Shown here: one piece after another, positions 50,018 through 59,795 of the stretch
Numbering within the stretch: the stretch's first letter is position 1
Layout: every line of letters begins with the position of its first letter
NCBI RefSeq assembly: GCF_003755185.1
Contig: NZ_RKIC01000014.1
Location: 62,001-126,000, forward strand
DNA length: 64,000 nt
DNA from: Frigoribacterium sp. PhB24
GTDB taxonomy: Bacteria > Actinomycetota > Actinomycetes > Actinomycetales > Microbacteriaceae
Reading direction: 5' to 3'
Made by a program: the position numbers and the translations under genes
The notes under the pieces: generated by a model
Told to the model about the DNA's origin: nothing
The model's input: the letters and a program-made list of their open reading frames with translations, nothing else
Databases searched by the model: none

Positions 50018-51034
50018 ATGCGCGTGGTCGTCGTCGGAGCCACGGGCAACCTGGGTACCGCCCTGCTCACCCGCCTGCAGGCCGAGCCCGAGGTCACGTC
50101 GCTCGTCGGCGTCGCCCGCCGCGGCCCCCGGATGGCGACGCCGCCCTACGGCGAGGTCACCTGGTTCTCGATCGACGTCGGTGCCGACGACTCGCCCGTC
50201 TCGCTCGAGCGTGCCTTCGCCGGGGCCGACGCCGTCGTGCACCTCGGCTGGGCCCTGCAGCCGAGCCACCACAAGGCCGTCATGTACCGCACGAACGTGC
50301 TCGGCACGTCGCACGTCCTCGACGCCGCCGCCCGGGCCGGGGTGCCGCACGTGCTGATCGCGTCGTCGGTCGGGGCCTACTCACGCGGCCCCAAGGGGCG
50401 CCGGGTCGACGAGACGTACAAGACCAAGGGCGTCCGCCGGTCGAGCTACTCGAAGCACAAGGCGATCAACGAACGCGTCATGGACGCCTTCGTCGAGCAG
50501 CACCCCGAGGTCACGCTGACCCGCATGCGCCCGGGCCTGGTCTTCCAGGCCGCCGCGGCGAGCGAGATCGTCGGACTCTTCGCCGGGCGATGGGTGCCCA
50601 CCCGCTGGATGCAACGCGTGCGGCCCCTCTTCATCCCTCTCGCCCCGCGCTTCGTGTCGCAGGTCGTGCACGCGAGCGACGTCGCGGACGCGTTCTGGCG
50701 GGCGATCGACCGGCGTGCCGGTGGCGCGTTCAACCTGGCCGCCGAACCCGTGGTCGACCCCGAGCGCATCGCGAAGGCCTTCGGGTCCCGCCTGCTTCCG
50801 GTGCCCTACCGCCTGCTGCGCGCCGTCGTGCAGCTCACCTGGCTCGCCCGCCTGCAGCCGACCGAGCCGGGCTGGCTCGACATCGCGGCCAAGATCCCCG
50901 TCATGTCGACCGACAAGGCCCGTGACGTGCTCGGCTGGACGCCCGGCCACACCTCGGACGAGACCCTGCGCGAGTTCGCCCACGCGCTGGCCCACCGCAC
51001 GAACCACGAGGGCTCGCACCCGCTGCACGGGTGA
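50018..51034 (+). CDS. NAD(P)-dependent epimerase/dehydratase (extended SDR)
   Basis: This 338-aa protein has the Rossmann nucleotide motif MRVVVVGATGNLGTALLTRL at its start, an extended-SDR central section (VVHLGWALQPSH, VLIASSVGAYSRG) and a SYSKHKAINERVMDAF segment in place of the usual YxxxK, where Tyr and Lys of SYSKHK may serve. The substrate is probably a nucleotide sugar or a related compound. The ATG at 50018 has AAAGTGAG upstream, and TAGGCT near 49945 is a good -10. It is convergent with the HAD gene. Confidence 0.85.
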   Translation: MRVVVVGATGNLGTALLTRLQAEPEVTSLVGVARRGPRMATPPYGEVTWFSIDVGADDSPVSLERAFAGADAVVHLGWALQPSHHKAVMYRTNVLGTSHVLDAAARAGVPHVLIASSVGAYSRGPKGRRVDETYKTKGVRRSSYSKHKAINERVMDAFVEQHPEVTLTRMRPGLVFQAAAASEIVGLFAGRWVPTRWMQRVRPLFIPLAPRFVSQVVHASDVADAFWRAIDRRAGGAFNLAAEPVVDPERIAKAFGSRLLPVPYRLLRAVVQLTWLARLQPTEPGWLDIAAKIPVMSTDKARDVLGWTPGHTSDETLREFAHALAHRTNHEGSHPLHG

Positions 51035-51055
51035 TCCGACGCGACCGGCGAGGCC

Positions 51056-51709
51056 CTACGGCAGCGTGAGTTCGAGCGTGCCGTCGTCGCGCACGCTCAC
51101 CGACACGTCCTCGTAGCCCGAGACGCGCGGCAGGCCGTCGGCGGCCGGTCCGTCGTGGTCGCCCACGACGACGACCGAGGCTCCGGAGGCGCGGGCGGCC
51201 TCGAGTCCCGCCGCGGCGTCCTCGAAGACGACGACGTCCGCGGGGTCGACGCCGAGCAGCTCGGCGGCCAGCAGGTAACCGTCGGGGGCGGGTTTGCCCA
51301 CGGCCACCTGCTCGGACGCCAGCACGAGGGCCGGCCAGGGCACGCCCGCCTCGGCCATCCGCGACCGTGCGAGGTCGTGGTTGGCACTCGTCACCAGGGC
51401 CACCCGGTCGCCCGGCAGGGTCGCCAGGAACGCGGCGGCTCCCGGGATCTCGACGGTGCCGTCCCGGGCGCCGGCCTCGACGGCCTGCAGCCCGTCGGTG
51501 AGCGCACGTGCCTCGCCCTCGGGCAGACGGGGAAGGAACCGTCTGACGGTGTCGTGGGTCTGCCGGCCGTGCGCGAACGCCAGCAGCTCGACGACGTCCA
51601 GCTCGTGCTCGGCGGCGAAGTCTCCCCAGATGCGTTCGACCACGGCCGTCGAGTCGACCAGGGTGCCGTCCATGTCGAACACGATCGCGCGGCAGGTGAG
51701 AGTCGTCAT
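51056..51709 (-). CDS. HAD-family hydrolase, phosphatase/phosphoglucomutase type
   Basis: This 217-aa protein shows the HAD motifs: IVFDMDGTLVDST with the nucleophile Asp, VALVTSANHDLARSR with the motif II Ser/Thr, Lys in EQVAVGKPAPDGYLLAA and the acidic VVVFEDAAAGLEAARAS. The cap lies between. Its nearest relatives are sugar-phosphate phosphatases and beta-phosphoglucomutases. The ATG at 51709 was chosen; a longer open frame runs antisense into the aminotransferase gene. Its substrate is unknown. Confidence 0.88.
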   Translation of the reverse strand: MTTLTCRAIVFDMDGTLVDSTAVVERIWGDFAAEHELDVVELLAFAHGRQTHDTVRRFLPRLPEGEARALTDGLQAVEAGARDGTVEIPGAAAFLATLPGDRVALVTSANHDLARSRMAEAGVPWPALVLASEQVAVGKPAPDGYLLAAELLGVDPADVVVFEDAAAGLEAARASGASVVVVGDHDGPAADGLPRVSGYEDVSVSVRDDGTLELTLP

Positions 51710-51767
51710 GGCGACAGTCTGCCCGGGCGCACATGCGGCACGCACCCCCGCGGCGTACCGTGCGCCC

Positions 51768-52085
51768 ATGCACGAAGACGAGCACGACACCCAGACCGGT
51801 TCGATCCCTGGAAGCGAGCGCACCACCGCCGAGATGCAGCGGTCGACCACCGAGGACTCCCCCGCCGTCGACGCCGACACCGACCTGGACGCCGTCCAGG
51901 CCCTGCCCGGTGAGGGCGGGCCCGACGACGGTGGCGACATCGAGGTCGACCCCGACGATCTCAACCTCTCGGGCGACTCGATCCCCGGGCACCCCAAGCC
52001 CGGCGAGGCCGATCCCGCCGACGACGGCACGGACCACGCCGCACCGTCGCACCCGAAGCCCGGACCGCCGAAGCCCCGAGGCTGA
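51768..52085 (+). CDS. Small acidic repeat-rich, probably disordered protein
   Basis: This 105-aa protein is strongly acidic and low in hydrophobic residues (HEDEHDTQTGSIPGSERTTA, DGGDIEVDPDDLNLSGDSIP). It contains two related Pro-rich pieces, PGHPKPGEADPADDG and SHPKPGPPKPRG. It is likely disordered. The ATG at 51768 has TACCGT at 51756-51761 as a -10, giving a leaderless mRNA. It resembles the product of 40756-41046 in character, not clearly in sequence. A terminator follows. Confidence 0.65.
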   Translation: MHEDEHDTQTGSIPGSERTTAEMQRSTTEDSPAVDADTDLDAVQALPGEGGPDDGGDIEVDPDDLNLSGDSIPGHPKPGEADPADDGTDHAAPSHPKPGPPKPRG

Positions 52086-52101
52086 CCTCCCGCACCGACC
52101 A

Positions 52102-52137
52102 CGAAGGGCCGCACCGTCTCGACGGTGCGGCCCTTCG
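52102..52137. terminator. Strong hairpin terminator
   Basis: CGAAGGGCCGCACCG (52102-52116) pairs with CGGTGCGGCCCTTCG (52123-52137), 15 perfect pairs around TCTCGA. There is no clear T run, as is common in GC-rich actinobacteria. It ends the small acidic gene. Confidence 0.8.
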
Positions 52138-52459
52138 GCGCGAGTGGTGTGGTGCCGGGCGAGCCGCCCCGTGAAGAAGCTCTCGGACCGCCGGGCACCA
52201 CGCGCCCACCGTGGGCGGGCTCGTTCACGGTACCTCCGCATTCTGGGCGCACAAGGGGTGGACCATCAGAGAAAGACCTGATCAGGAGCCGATAAAGGCT
52301 AGACGAACTAGCGATCGGCACCAGGGGCCACCGTCTGCCCACCCGATGTCGACCGTTCCGCAGGGTGCGATCGCGAGACCGTCTAACCTCTCGGTGACGA
52401 GCGATCGTCCACAGCCTGTCCACAAAGCGAAAACCTCGACCCGAGGTACGGTCGGAGGC

Positions 52460-53392
52460 GTGACCGACCTCGCTGCCGACGCCTCCCCCACGACCGACAC
52501 CGCACCTCCTGTCCCCGTGCTCGTGGTCATCGACCGGGCCCGGGTCGGCGCCCGCGGCGACGGCCCCGGGTGGCACGTGGCCGACGCCGCCGAGCCGACC
52601 GTGAACGTCGTCGACCTGGGCGTGACGCGCGGTGACGGCATCTTCGAGGCGTTCGGCGTCGTCGACGGAGCGGTGCAGGCGCTCGAACCGCACCTGCGCC
52701 GACTGGCCCGGTCGGCGGCCCTGCTCGACCTGCCCGACCTCGACCTCGACCTGATCCGCGAGGCCGTCCTCGCCTCGGCTGCCGCCCACGAGCCCGTCCC
52801 GTTCGCGTTGACCAAGCTGATCGTGACCCGCGGCCTCGAGGGCCTGCCCGACAGCGAGCCGACCGCGTGGGCCCGCACCGAGGTCTACGAGGACCACGCC
52901 GCGGAGCGACGCGACGGCATCCGCGTGGTGTCGCTCGACCGCGGCTACCGGCACGACGTCGCGCAGACCTCGCCGTGGCTGCTGCAGGGCGCGAAGACCC
53001 TCTCGTACGCCGTGAACAAGAGCGTGCTGCGCGAGGCGGCCCGCCGTGGTGCCGACGACGTGCTCTTCGTCAGCAGCGACGGTTTCGCGCTCGAGGGGCC
53101 GTCGGCCTCGCTCGTCGCCCGATTCGGCGACCGCTTCGTCACCCCCCGCACCGACCAGGGCATCCTCGAGGGCACCACGCAGGCGGCTGTGTTCGACGCC
53201 CTGGCCGACCTCGGACACGAGACGGCGTACGAGCTCGTGACGATCGAGCGTGTGCACGAGGCCGACGCCCTGTGGCTGTTCTCGAGCGGCCGTCAGATCG
53301 CCCCCGTGTCGGACCTCGACGGCCGGTCGTTCGCGATCGACCACGAGCTGACCTCGTCACTCGTCGAGGCACTCTGGGCCCGTCGCGACTGA
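52460..53392 (+). CDS. Class IV aminotransferase (aminodeoxychorismate lyase-like)
   Basis: This 310-aa PLP enzyme of fold type IV has the expected early LGVTRGDGIFEAFGVVDGAV, the Lys-containing QTSPWLLQGAKTLSYAVNKS (PLP Lys in K-TLSY) and later DDVLFVSSDGFALEGPSASL and GILEGTTQAAVFDAL. The family includes PabC (4-amino-4-deoxychorismate lyase, folate pathway) and branched-chain or D-amino-acid transaminases. The PabC assignment is only a best guess. The GTG at 52460 has TACGGT at 52447-52452 as a -10, so it is probably leaderless; frames reaching upstream cover the promoter and are not used. Confidence 0.82.
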   Translation: MTDLAADASPTTDTAPPVPVLVVIDRARVGARGDGPGWHVADAAEPTVNVVDLGVTRGDGIFEAFGVVDGAVQALEPHLRRLARSAALLDLPDLDLDLIREAVLASAAAHEPVPFALTKLIVTRGLEGLPDSEPTAWARTEVYEDHAAERRDGIRVVSLDRGYRHDVAQTSPWLLQGAKTLSYAVNKSVLREAARRGADDVLFVSSDGFALEGPSASLVARFGDRFVTPRTDQGILEGTTQAAVFDALADLGHETAYELVTIERVHEADALWLFSSGRQIAPVSDLDGRSFAIDHELTSSLVEALWARRD

Positions 53393-53439
53393 GCTCTGCT
53401 CACGGCTCGGAGGGGCGGACACCGCGCGGCGACGCCCGT

Positions 53440-53468
53440 CGTTCGAACGAATGTCCACGTTGCGAACG
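53440..53468. promoter_or_regulatory. Paired CGTT(c/gc)GAACG sites before the small two-gene unit
   Basis: CGTTCGAACG (53440-53449, perfect palindrome) and CGTTGCGAACG (53458-53468) are two related palindromes nine bases apart. They resemble tandem operator sites. They do not match the actinobacterial LexA consensus well enough to be called an SOS box. Confidence 0.45.
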
Positions 53469-53583
53469 ATGCGTCGGCCGATGGTGGCGATCGATCGGCG
53501 ACCTGCGAGAGTCGGGAACGCGTCGATTCACGGCGACGCGACCCGCACCACCCCGTTCCGCACGCGGTCGCAGGGCCGCAGAG

Positions 53584-53700
53584 ATGAGCAGAACAATGAA
53601 CATCGTCCACGCCTCCGGGCACCACCCCCTCGCGCACGACCTGGCTCCCACCGAGCCGATCGACATCAGCGCACTCCTCCTGGCCGAGGCCTCGGCATGA
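53584..53700 (+). CDS. 38-residue small protein
   Basis: The short frame reads SRTMNIVHASGHHPLAHDLA, then PTEPIDISALLLAEASA. It starts at ATG 53584 or ATG 53596. Its TGA overlaps the next ATG by four bases (ATGA), so the pair is translationally coupled, which supports that it is translated. No family is recognised; His residues near the front could bind metal, but this is speculative. Confidence 0.5.
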   Translation: MSRTMNIVHASGHHPLAHDLAPTEPIDISALLLAEASA

Positions 53701-53966
53701 ACGCCGCCGACCTCGCCCGTCTCAGCCACGACCAGCTCGTGGCACACGTCCGTCGCTCCGTCGACGTGACCGGTCACTACGTGGCCGACCAGCGGGTGCC
53801 CGCCGCCCGCATCGAGGTCTACGCCAAGCGTCGACCCACCGGCCGAGTACGACGGTCGCAGCCCGAGCGCGAGCCCGTCGTCTGCGGCACCGTCCTCGAC
53901 ATCACTCCGGGCCCCAGCTACGCCGACTTCTTCGCCCCCTCGGCGCAGCAGCTCGCCACCGCCTGA
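53697..53966 (+). CDS. Small hypothetical protein coupled to the 38-residue gene
   Basis: This 89-aa protein has a helical first half (NAADLARLSHDQLVAHVRRS), a basic middle (RIEVYAKRRPTGRVRRSQPE) and the end DITPGPSYADFFAPSAQQLA. No family is recognised. It starts at ATG 53697 inside the stop of the upstream small gene. The paired palindromes at 53440-53468 probably control both. A terminator and a motif hairpin follow. Confidence 0.65.
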   Translation: MNAADLARLSHDQLVAHVRRSVDVTGHYVADQRVPAARIEVYAKRRPTGRVRRSQPEREPVVCGTVLDITPGPSYADFFAPSAQQLATA

Positions 53967-53993
53967 CCCCGGCTCGGCCCTGGCCGACGCGAC

Positions 53994-54020
53994 GACCGCC
54001 GCCCCCTCGGGGCGGCGGTC
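53994..54020. terminator. Hairpin terminator after the small pair
   Basis: GACCGCCGCCCC (53994-54005) pairs with GGGGCGGCGGTC (54009-54020) around CTC: 12 perfect pairs with a tight loop, followed by TCTGCATGT. It ends the plus-strand unit. Confidence 0.8.
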
Positions 54021-54040
54021 TCTGCATGTCGTCAGCCGGC

Positions 54041-54087
54041 GCAGGAGGCGCGGTGCCGGTCCCGAGGACCCGCACCGCGCCTCCTGC
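54041..54087. repeat. Hairpin made of an inverted pair of the dispersed motif
   Basis: GCAGGAGGCGCGGTGC (54041-54056) and its perfect complement GCACCGCGCCTCCTGC (54072-54087) flank 15 bases. Each arm contains the 11-bp motif AGGAGGCGCGG. It lies between convergent genes and probably terminates glgX. A third motif copy overlaps the glgX stop at 54107-54117. Confidence 0.85.
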
Positions 54088-54104
54088 GCTCGCGTCGTCG
54101 CCGA

Positions 54105-56180
<2,076 letters not shown>

Positions 56181-56245
56181 GCTCCCAGCAGTACAGGACG
56201 GGCGGTTCCGGCGGCCAAGCTGAGCGCCGTACCCCGTCGGATCGT

Positions 56246-56307
56246 CCGCCCCGCCCCGCCCCGCCCCGCGCCTCCCCTCGTCCCGCCCCGCCCCACCCCG
56301 CCCCTCC
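56246..56307. repeat. C-rich (CCCCG)n tract upstream of glgX
   Basis: CCGCC/CCCCG units repeat almost without interruption, giving more than four G-runs of four on the minus strand. That strand could form a G-quadruplex in the glgX leader. The long palindrome at 56321-56380 is 14 bases away. Confidence 0.7.
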
Positions 56308-56320
56308 TCACTGCCCCCGT

Positions 56321-56380
56321 GAACCCGGTTTCGAACGACGAACCCGAATCCTCCCGGGTTCATCGTTCGAAACCGGGTTC
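56321..56380. repeat. Long palindrome before the AbiEi/DUF559 gene
   Basis: Arms of 26 bases (56321-56346 and 56355-56380) pair with a single G-T type mismatch around an eight-base loop. The outer part of each arm starts with AACCCGGTTTCGAAC after a first G. The same outer sequence begins the palindrome at 57532-57589. It lies about 80 bases before the gene start. Confidence 0.9.
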
Positions 56381-56458
56381 TTCAGCGATCGACTCGTCTC
56401 CTCCCCCGCCCCACCCCAGGCCCGTTCCCGCACAAGGCACGAGGCGCGGGACCTCCCC

Positions 56459-57532
56459 GTGGACGACACCGGGCACCATGACCCCGTGGAACACACGGAC
56501 CCCATGAGATGCGAGTTGCGATTCACGGCGACGCACGGCGACGGCGCCCCCGAGACGATCGCCCTCCGTTCCGGCGTGGCGGACGGCTCCCTCGTGCGCA
56601 TCCACCGGGGCGTCTACGCGGCGACCTCGGACTGGGAGGGGCTGGACTCCCGCGAGCGCCACGTCCTCTTGACGAGGGGCATGGCGGCCGGCGCGGCACG
56701 GAACTGCGTGGTCTCCCATGTCTCAGCCGTCGCGGCACTCGGCCTCCCCCGGGTTCACGACCGTTTCGACGACACCGTCACCGTCACGGACCCCCGCCGG
56801 ACCTCGACCAAGACGTCGACGCACCTCCTCCGTCGCCCAGGCGAAGTCCCGACCGACGACGTCCTGCGTCTTGGCGACTTGTCGGTCACCGCGCTGCGAC
56901 GGACGGCGGTCGACGTCGCCCGGACAGCTCCCTTCGCCGATGCCGTCCTGTGCGCCGACGCGGTCCTCCGCCGGCTCGTGCTGCCGAACGGACACCGGAC
57001 GGGGCCATCGGTGACCGCTGCCGTCCGGCGCGAACGCGAAGGATTGCTCGGCAGGCTCGGCCCCACCACCCGTCCGGGCAATCGCGCAGCACGCCGTGCG
57101 GTGCAGTTCTCGTCGCCCTTCGCCGAGAACGGCGGCGAATCGCTCCTCCGCGTGGTCCTCTTCGAGCTCGGCCTCTCGAACGTCGAGCTGCAGCGGGAGT
57201 TCCGTCTCGCCGACGGCCGCGTCGCACGCTGCGACACGTACCTCGCCTCCCACGGTGTCGCCGTCGAGCTCAACGGTCTCGTGAAGTCGACCGATCCCCG
57301 CATGCTGGCGGGCCGGACGCCCGCAGAGGTCGTCCGCGACCGTACCCGACGTGATCGGGCGTTGTGCCGACTCCCCGAGGTGCGGGCCGTCGTCAACTGC
57401 GACTACCTCGATCTCGTGTTCCCCGAACGACTCGGCGGACTGCTTCGAGACGCCGACGTCGACCTCGACCGACGCCGGGTCACGGCTGCTGCCCGCGAAG
57501 CAGCTCGTCGGTTCCGCGGCGATGGCCCGTAA
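56459..57532 (+). CDS. AbiEi-like/DUF559 protein (type IV antitoxin-like N-terminus, PDDEXK-like C-terminus)
   Basis: This 357-aa protein has the actinobacterial AbiEi-type N-terminus (LVRIHRGVYAATSDWEGLDS, NCVVSHVSAVAALGLPRV) and a C-terminal DUF559-like part (GESLLRVVLFELGLSNVELQ, RCDTYLASHGVAVELNGLVK). DUF559 belongs to the Vsr/PDDEXK nuclease group. The family usually has VEYDG; here it is VELNG, so a key Asp may be missing. The GTG at 56459 is the outer start and ATG 56504 a likely alternative; no ribosome site is clear. The stop codon overlaps the downstream palindrome. Such proteins are commonly orphan, without an AbiEii toxin; none is seen nearby. Nucleic-acid binding or defence is inferred. 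Confidence 0.75.
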   Translation: MDDTGHHDPVEHTDPMRCELRFTATHGDGAPETIALRSGVADGSLVRIHRGVYAATSDWEGLDSRERHVLLTRGMAAGAARNCVVSHVSAVAALGLPRVHDRFDDTVTVTDPRRTSTKTSTHLLRRPGEVPTDDVLRLGDLSVTALRRTAVDVARTAPFADAVLCADAVLRRLVLPNGHRTGPSVTAAVRREREGLLGRLGPTTRPGNRAARRAVQFSSPFAENGGESLLRVVLFELGLSNVELQREFRLADGRVARCDTYLASHGVAVELNGLVKSTDPRMLAGRTPAEVVRDRTRRDRALCRLPEVRAVVNCDYLDLVFPERLGGLLRDADVDLDRRRVTAAAREAARRFRGDGP

Positions 57533-57589
57533 ACCCGGTTTCGAACCATGCACCCGAAAGCTTCTGGGTGCATGGTTCGAAACCGGGTT
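57532..57589. repeat. Long palindrome overlapping the end of the AbiEi/DUF559 gene
   Basis: Arms of 24 bases (57532-57555 and 57566-57589) pair perfectly around a ten-base loop. They begin AACCCGGTTTCGAAC, identical to the outer arm of the palindrome at 56321. The stop codon of the gene (57530-57532) overlaps the first base. It could be a terminator, but it is much longer than needed. Confidence 0.9.
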
Positions 57590-57605
57590 CGAGGCTGGGT
57601 TCGAG

Positions 57606-57684
57606 GCAGGGCGGGCAGGGCGGGCAGGGCGGGCAGGGCGGGCAGGGCGGGCAGGGCGGGCAGGGGGGGGGCAGGGGCGGGGGG
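57606..57684 (+). repeat. 9-bp tandem repeat with G-run, quadruplex-capable
   Basis: GCAGGGCGG repeats about six times (57606-57660), then a run of nine Gs and further G-tracts continue to the KimA-like gene stop. The plus strand holds many runs of three or more G and can fold as a G-quadruplex. It lies between convergent stops. Confidence 0.85.
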
Positions 57685-59664
57685 CTAGCTGACGTGCACG
57701 TCGGGGCGGCGCCCGCGGGACGGCTCGGCCCGGCGCAGCACCTCGCGGGTCACGGGTGCGACCTCGCCCACCCCGGTCAGGAAGAACCGCCCCATGTTCG
57801 ACAGTGGGTTGCCCTCGGTCCACTCGAAGTAGATGTCGGGCACGACGCCGGTCTCGTCACGGATCGCCAGCAGCACGCTGGCCACGGCGTTCGGCACGGC
57901 GCCGCTCGTCGTGCGCAGCACCCGGTAACCGTGCAGTGCATGCCCCGTCACGACGAGGTCCTCCTCGAAGTTCGAGGAGTCCCCCTTGTGCACCTCGAGG
58001 AAGATCACGGGCGAGCGCTGCGGGATGCCGCTGTACTTGCGTTCGGCCGTCAGCTTCTTCTTGTAGATCTCGGCGACCTCGCGCCCCGGTTCGTGGGCGA
58101 TGACGCGGATCGTGCCGTACTCGTCGGCGTCCTCGCGCACGTACGCGAGGGCGGTGTCGTCGAGGGTGACCGAGGTCGCCCTCAGCTGGAACGACCGCTG
58201 CACGCGCGAGACGAGCGACACCGCGATGATGCCGATGATGAAGATCGCGGCGATGCGCACGCCGTCGGGCCGCTCGACGACGTTGGTGATCGTCGTGTAG
58301 ACGAACACCAGGGCCACGACGCCGAAGCCGATCGTGCGCTTGCGCTGACGCGCCCGGCGCGCCGACAACGTCACGGCCACGGAGGCGCTGGTGATCAACA
58401 CGAGCACCCCCGTCGCGTAGGCCCCGCCCTGGGCGTCCACATCCGCCTCGAACACGATGGTGATGACGAAGGCGATGACCGTGAAGACGAGCACGAGCGG
58501 TCGGACGGCCCGGGCCCACTGTGGTGCCATGCCGTAGCGCGGCAGGTAGCGCGGCACGAGGTTGAGCAGTCCGGCCATGGCCGACGCTCCGGCGAACCAC
58601 AGGATGCAGATCGTGCTGACGTCGTACAGCGTGCCGAAACCGTCCCCGAGGTACTGGTGCGCCAAGTAAGCCAGGGCGCGGCCGTTGGCCGACCCGCCGG
58701 CCTGGAACTCGGCCTGCGGGATCAGCAGGGTCGTGACGAAGCTCGACAGGATCAGGAACGAGCTCATGATGACGGCGGCCGTGGCGAGCAGGCGCCGGGC
58801 CCCGCGGATGCGTCCGACCGGCTTGGCCGGGGTGTCGGTGGCGTCACCGGTGATCTGCGGCATGACGGCCACGCCGGTCTCGAAGCCCGACAGCCCGAGG
58901 GCGAGCTTCGGGAACACGATCAGCGCGATGCCGACCATGACGAACGGGTTGCCGTGCTGGACCGTCAGGGCCTCCCACCAATCGCCGATGACGACCGGGT
59001 TCTCGCCGATGTGGAACAGCGAGACGGCGATCACCACGAGGTTGAGCGTCAGGAAGATCGCGACGAGGACGACGGCGATGCCGATCGCCTCACGGAACCC
59101 CCGGAGGAAGACCGCGGCGAGCAGCGCGACGAGGACGAGGGTCAACGGCACCTCGGCCCCGTGGAACCACGCCGGAGCGAACGGGTTCTCGACCGCGTGC
59201 GCCGTGGCGTCTGCGGCCGACAGGGTGATGGTGATCATGAAGTCGGTGGCGGCGAAGCCGAGCAGCACGAGGACGAAGAGCTTGCCGCCCCACCAGGGCA
59301 GCAGTCGTTCGAGCATCGCGATCGACCCCTCGCCGCGGGGGCTCTCGCGGGCGACCCGGCGGTACACCGGCAGCGCGCCGAACAGGGTCAGGAGCACGAG
59401 CACGATGGTCGCGAGCGGCGAGAGCAGCCCGGCCGCGACCGCGGCGATGGCCGGCTGGTACCCCAGGGTCGAGAAGTAGTCGACGCCGGTCAGGCACATC
59501 ACCCGCCACCACGAGTGGGTCTTCGCGGGCACCTGGGCGTGCGGGCCCTGGTGCGTGCCCGCGGTCTCGGCGAGTCCGTGCAGCAGCCAGCCGCGCAGCC
59601 GTCGCTTGGTCTCGTGAGGGGTCGGCGGGACGACCCTGGCGGGTGACTCGGGCTGCGCGGACAC
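57685..59664 (-). CDS. APC-superfamily permease, KimA-like potassium or amino-acid transporter
   Basis: This 659-aa membrane protein has about 12 helices in residues 55-470 ([40 protein letters not shown]) and a 190-residue cytoplasmic C-terminus ([20 protein letters not shown], then soluble). The layout and the [10 protein letters not shown] motif resemble KimA, a potassium importer, and related APC permeases annotated as amino-acid carriers. The kdp genes directly upstream in the same direction favour potassium. The GTG at 59664 has GAGAGGA upstream. It is separated from kdpE by about 131 bases and may be read from its own promoter. Confidence 0.75.
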   Translation of the reverse strand: MSAQPESPARVVPPTPHETKRRLRGWLLHGLAETAGTHQGPHAQVPAKTHSWWRVMCLTGVDYFSTLGYQPAIAAVAAGLLSPLATIVLVLLTLFGALPVYRRVARESPRGEGSIAMLERLLPWWGGKLFVLVLLGFAATDFMITITLSAADATAHAVENPFAPAWFHGAEVPLTLVLVALLAAVFLRGFREAIGIAVVLVAIFLTLNLVVIAVSLFHIGENPVVIGDWWEALTVQHGNPFVMVGIALIVFPKLALGLSGFETGVAVMPQITGDATDTPAKPVGRIRGARRLLATAAVIMSSFLILSSFVTTLLIPQAEFQAGGSANGRALAYLAHQYLGDGFGTLYDVSTICILWFAGASAMAGLLNLVPRYLPRYGMAPQWARAVRPLVLVFTVIAFVITIVFEADVDAQGGAYATGVLVLITSASVAVTLSARRARQRKRTIGFGVVALVFVYTTITNVVERPDGVRIAAIFIIGIIAVSLVSRVQRSFQLRATSVTLDDTALAYVREDADEYGTIRVIAHEPGREVAEIYKKKLTAERKYSGIPQRSPVIFLEVHKGDSSNFEEDLVVTGHALHGYRVLRTTSGAVPNAVASVLLAIRDETGVVPDIYFEWTEGNPLSNMGRFFLTGVGEVAPVTREVLRRAEPSRGRRPDVHVS

Positions 59665-59795
59665 GGGTTCCTCTCGGACGTGCGGGGCGCACGGCCCTCG
59701 GTGCAGGCACGCGCCCTCTCACGTTAGGCCGCGCTCGCCTCCTCGTGGCGGCGTCCGGCGTTAGGGAACCGTGAGGATGTCGCGGGCGGCCGGGG

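Noticed and set aside
53440-53468. LexA/SOS box before the small two-gene unit
   Set aside because: CGTTCGAACG has reversed half-sites and lacks the GAAC-N4-GTTC spacing expected for actinobacterial LexA.
57532-57589. Plain intrinsic terminator for the AbiEi/DUF559 gene
   Set aside because: It may act as one, but the arms are twice the length of nearby terminators and repeat the outer sequence found upstream of the gene, so a simple terminator does not explain it.
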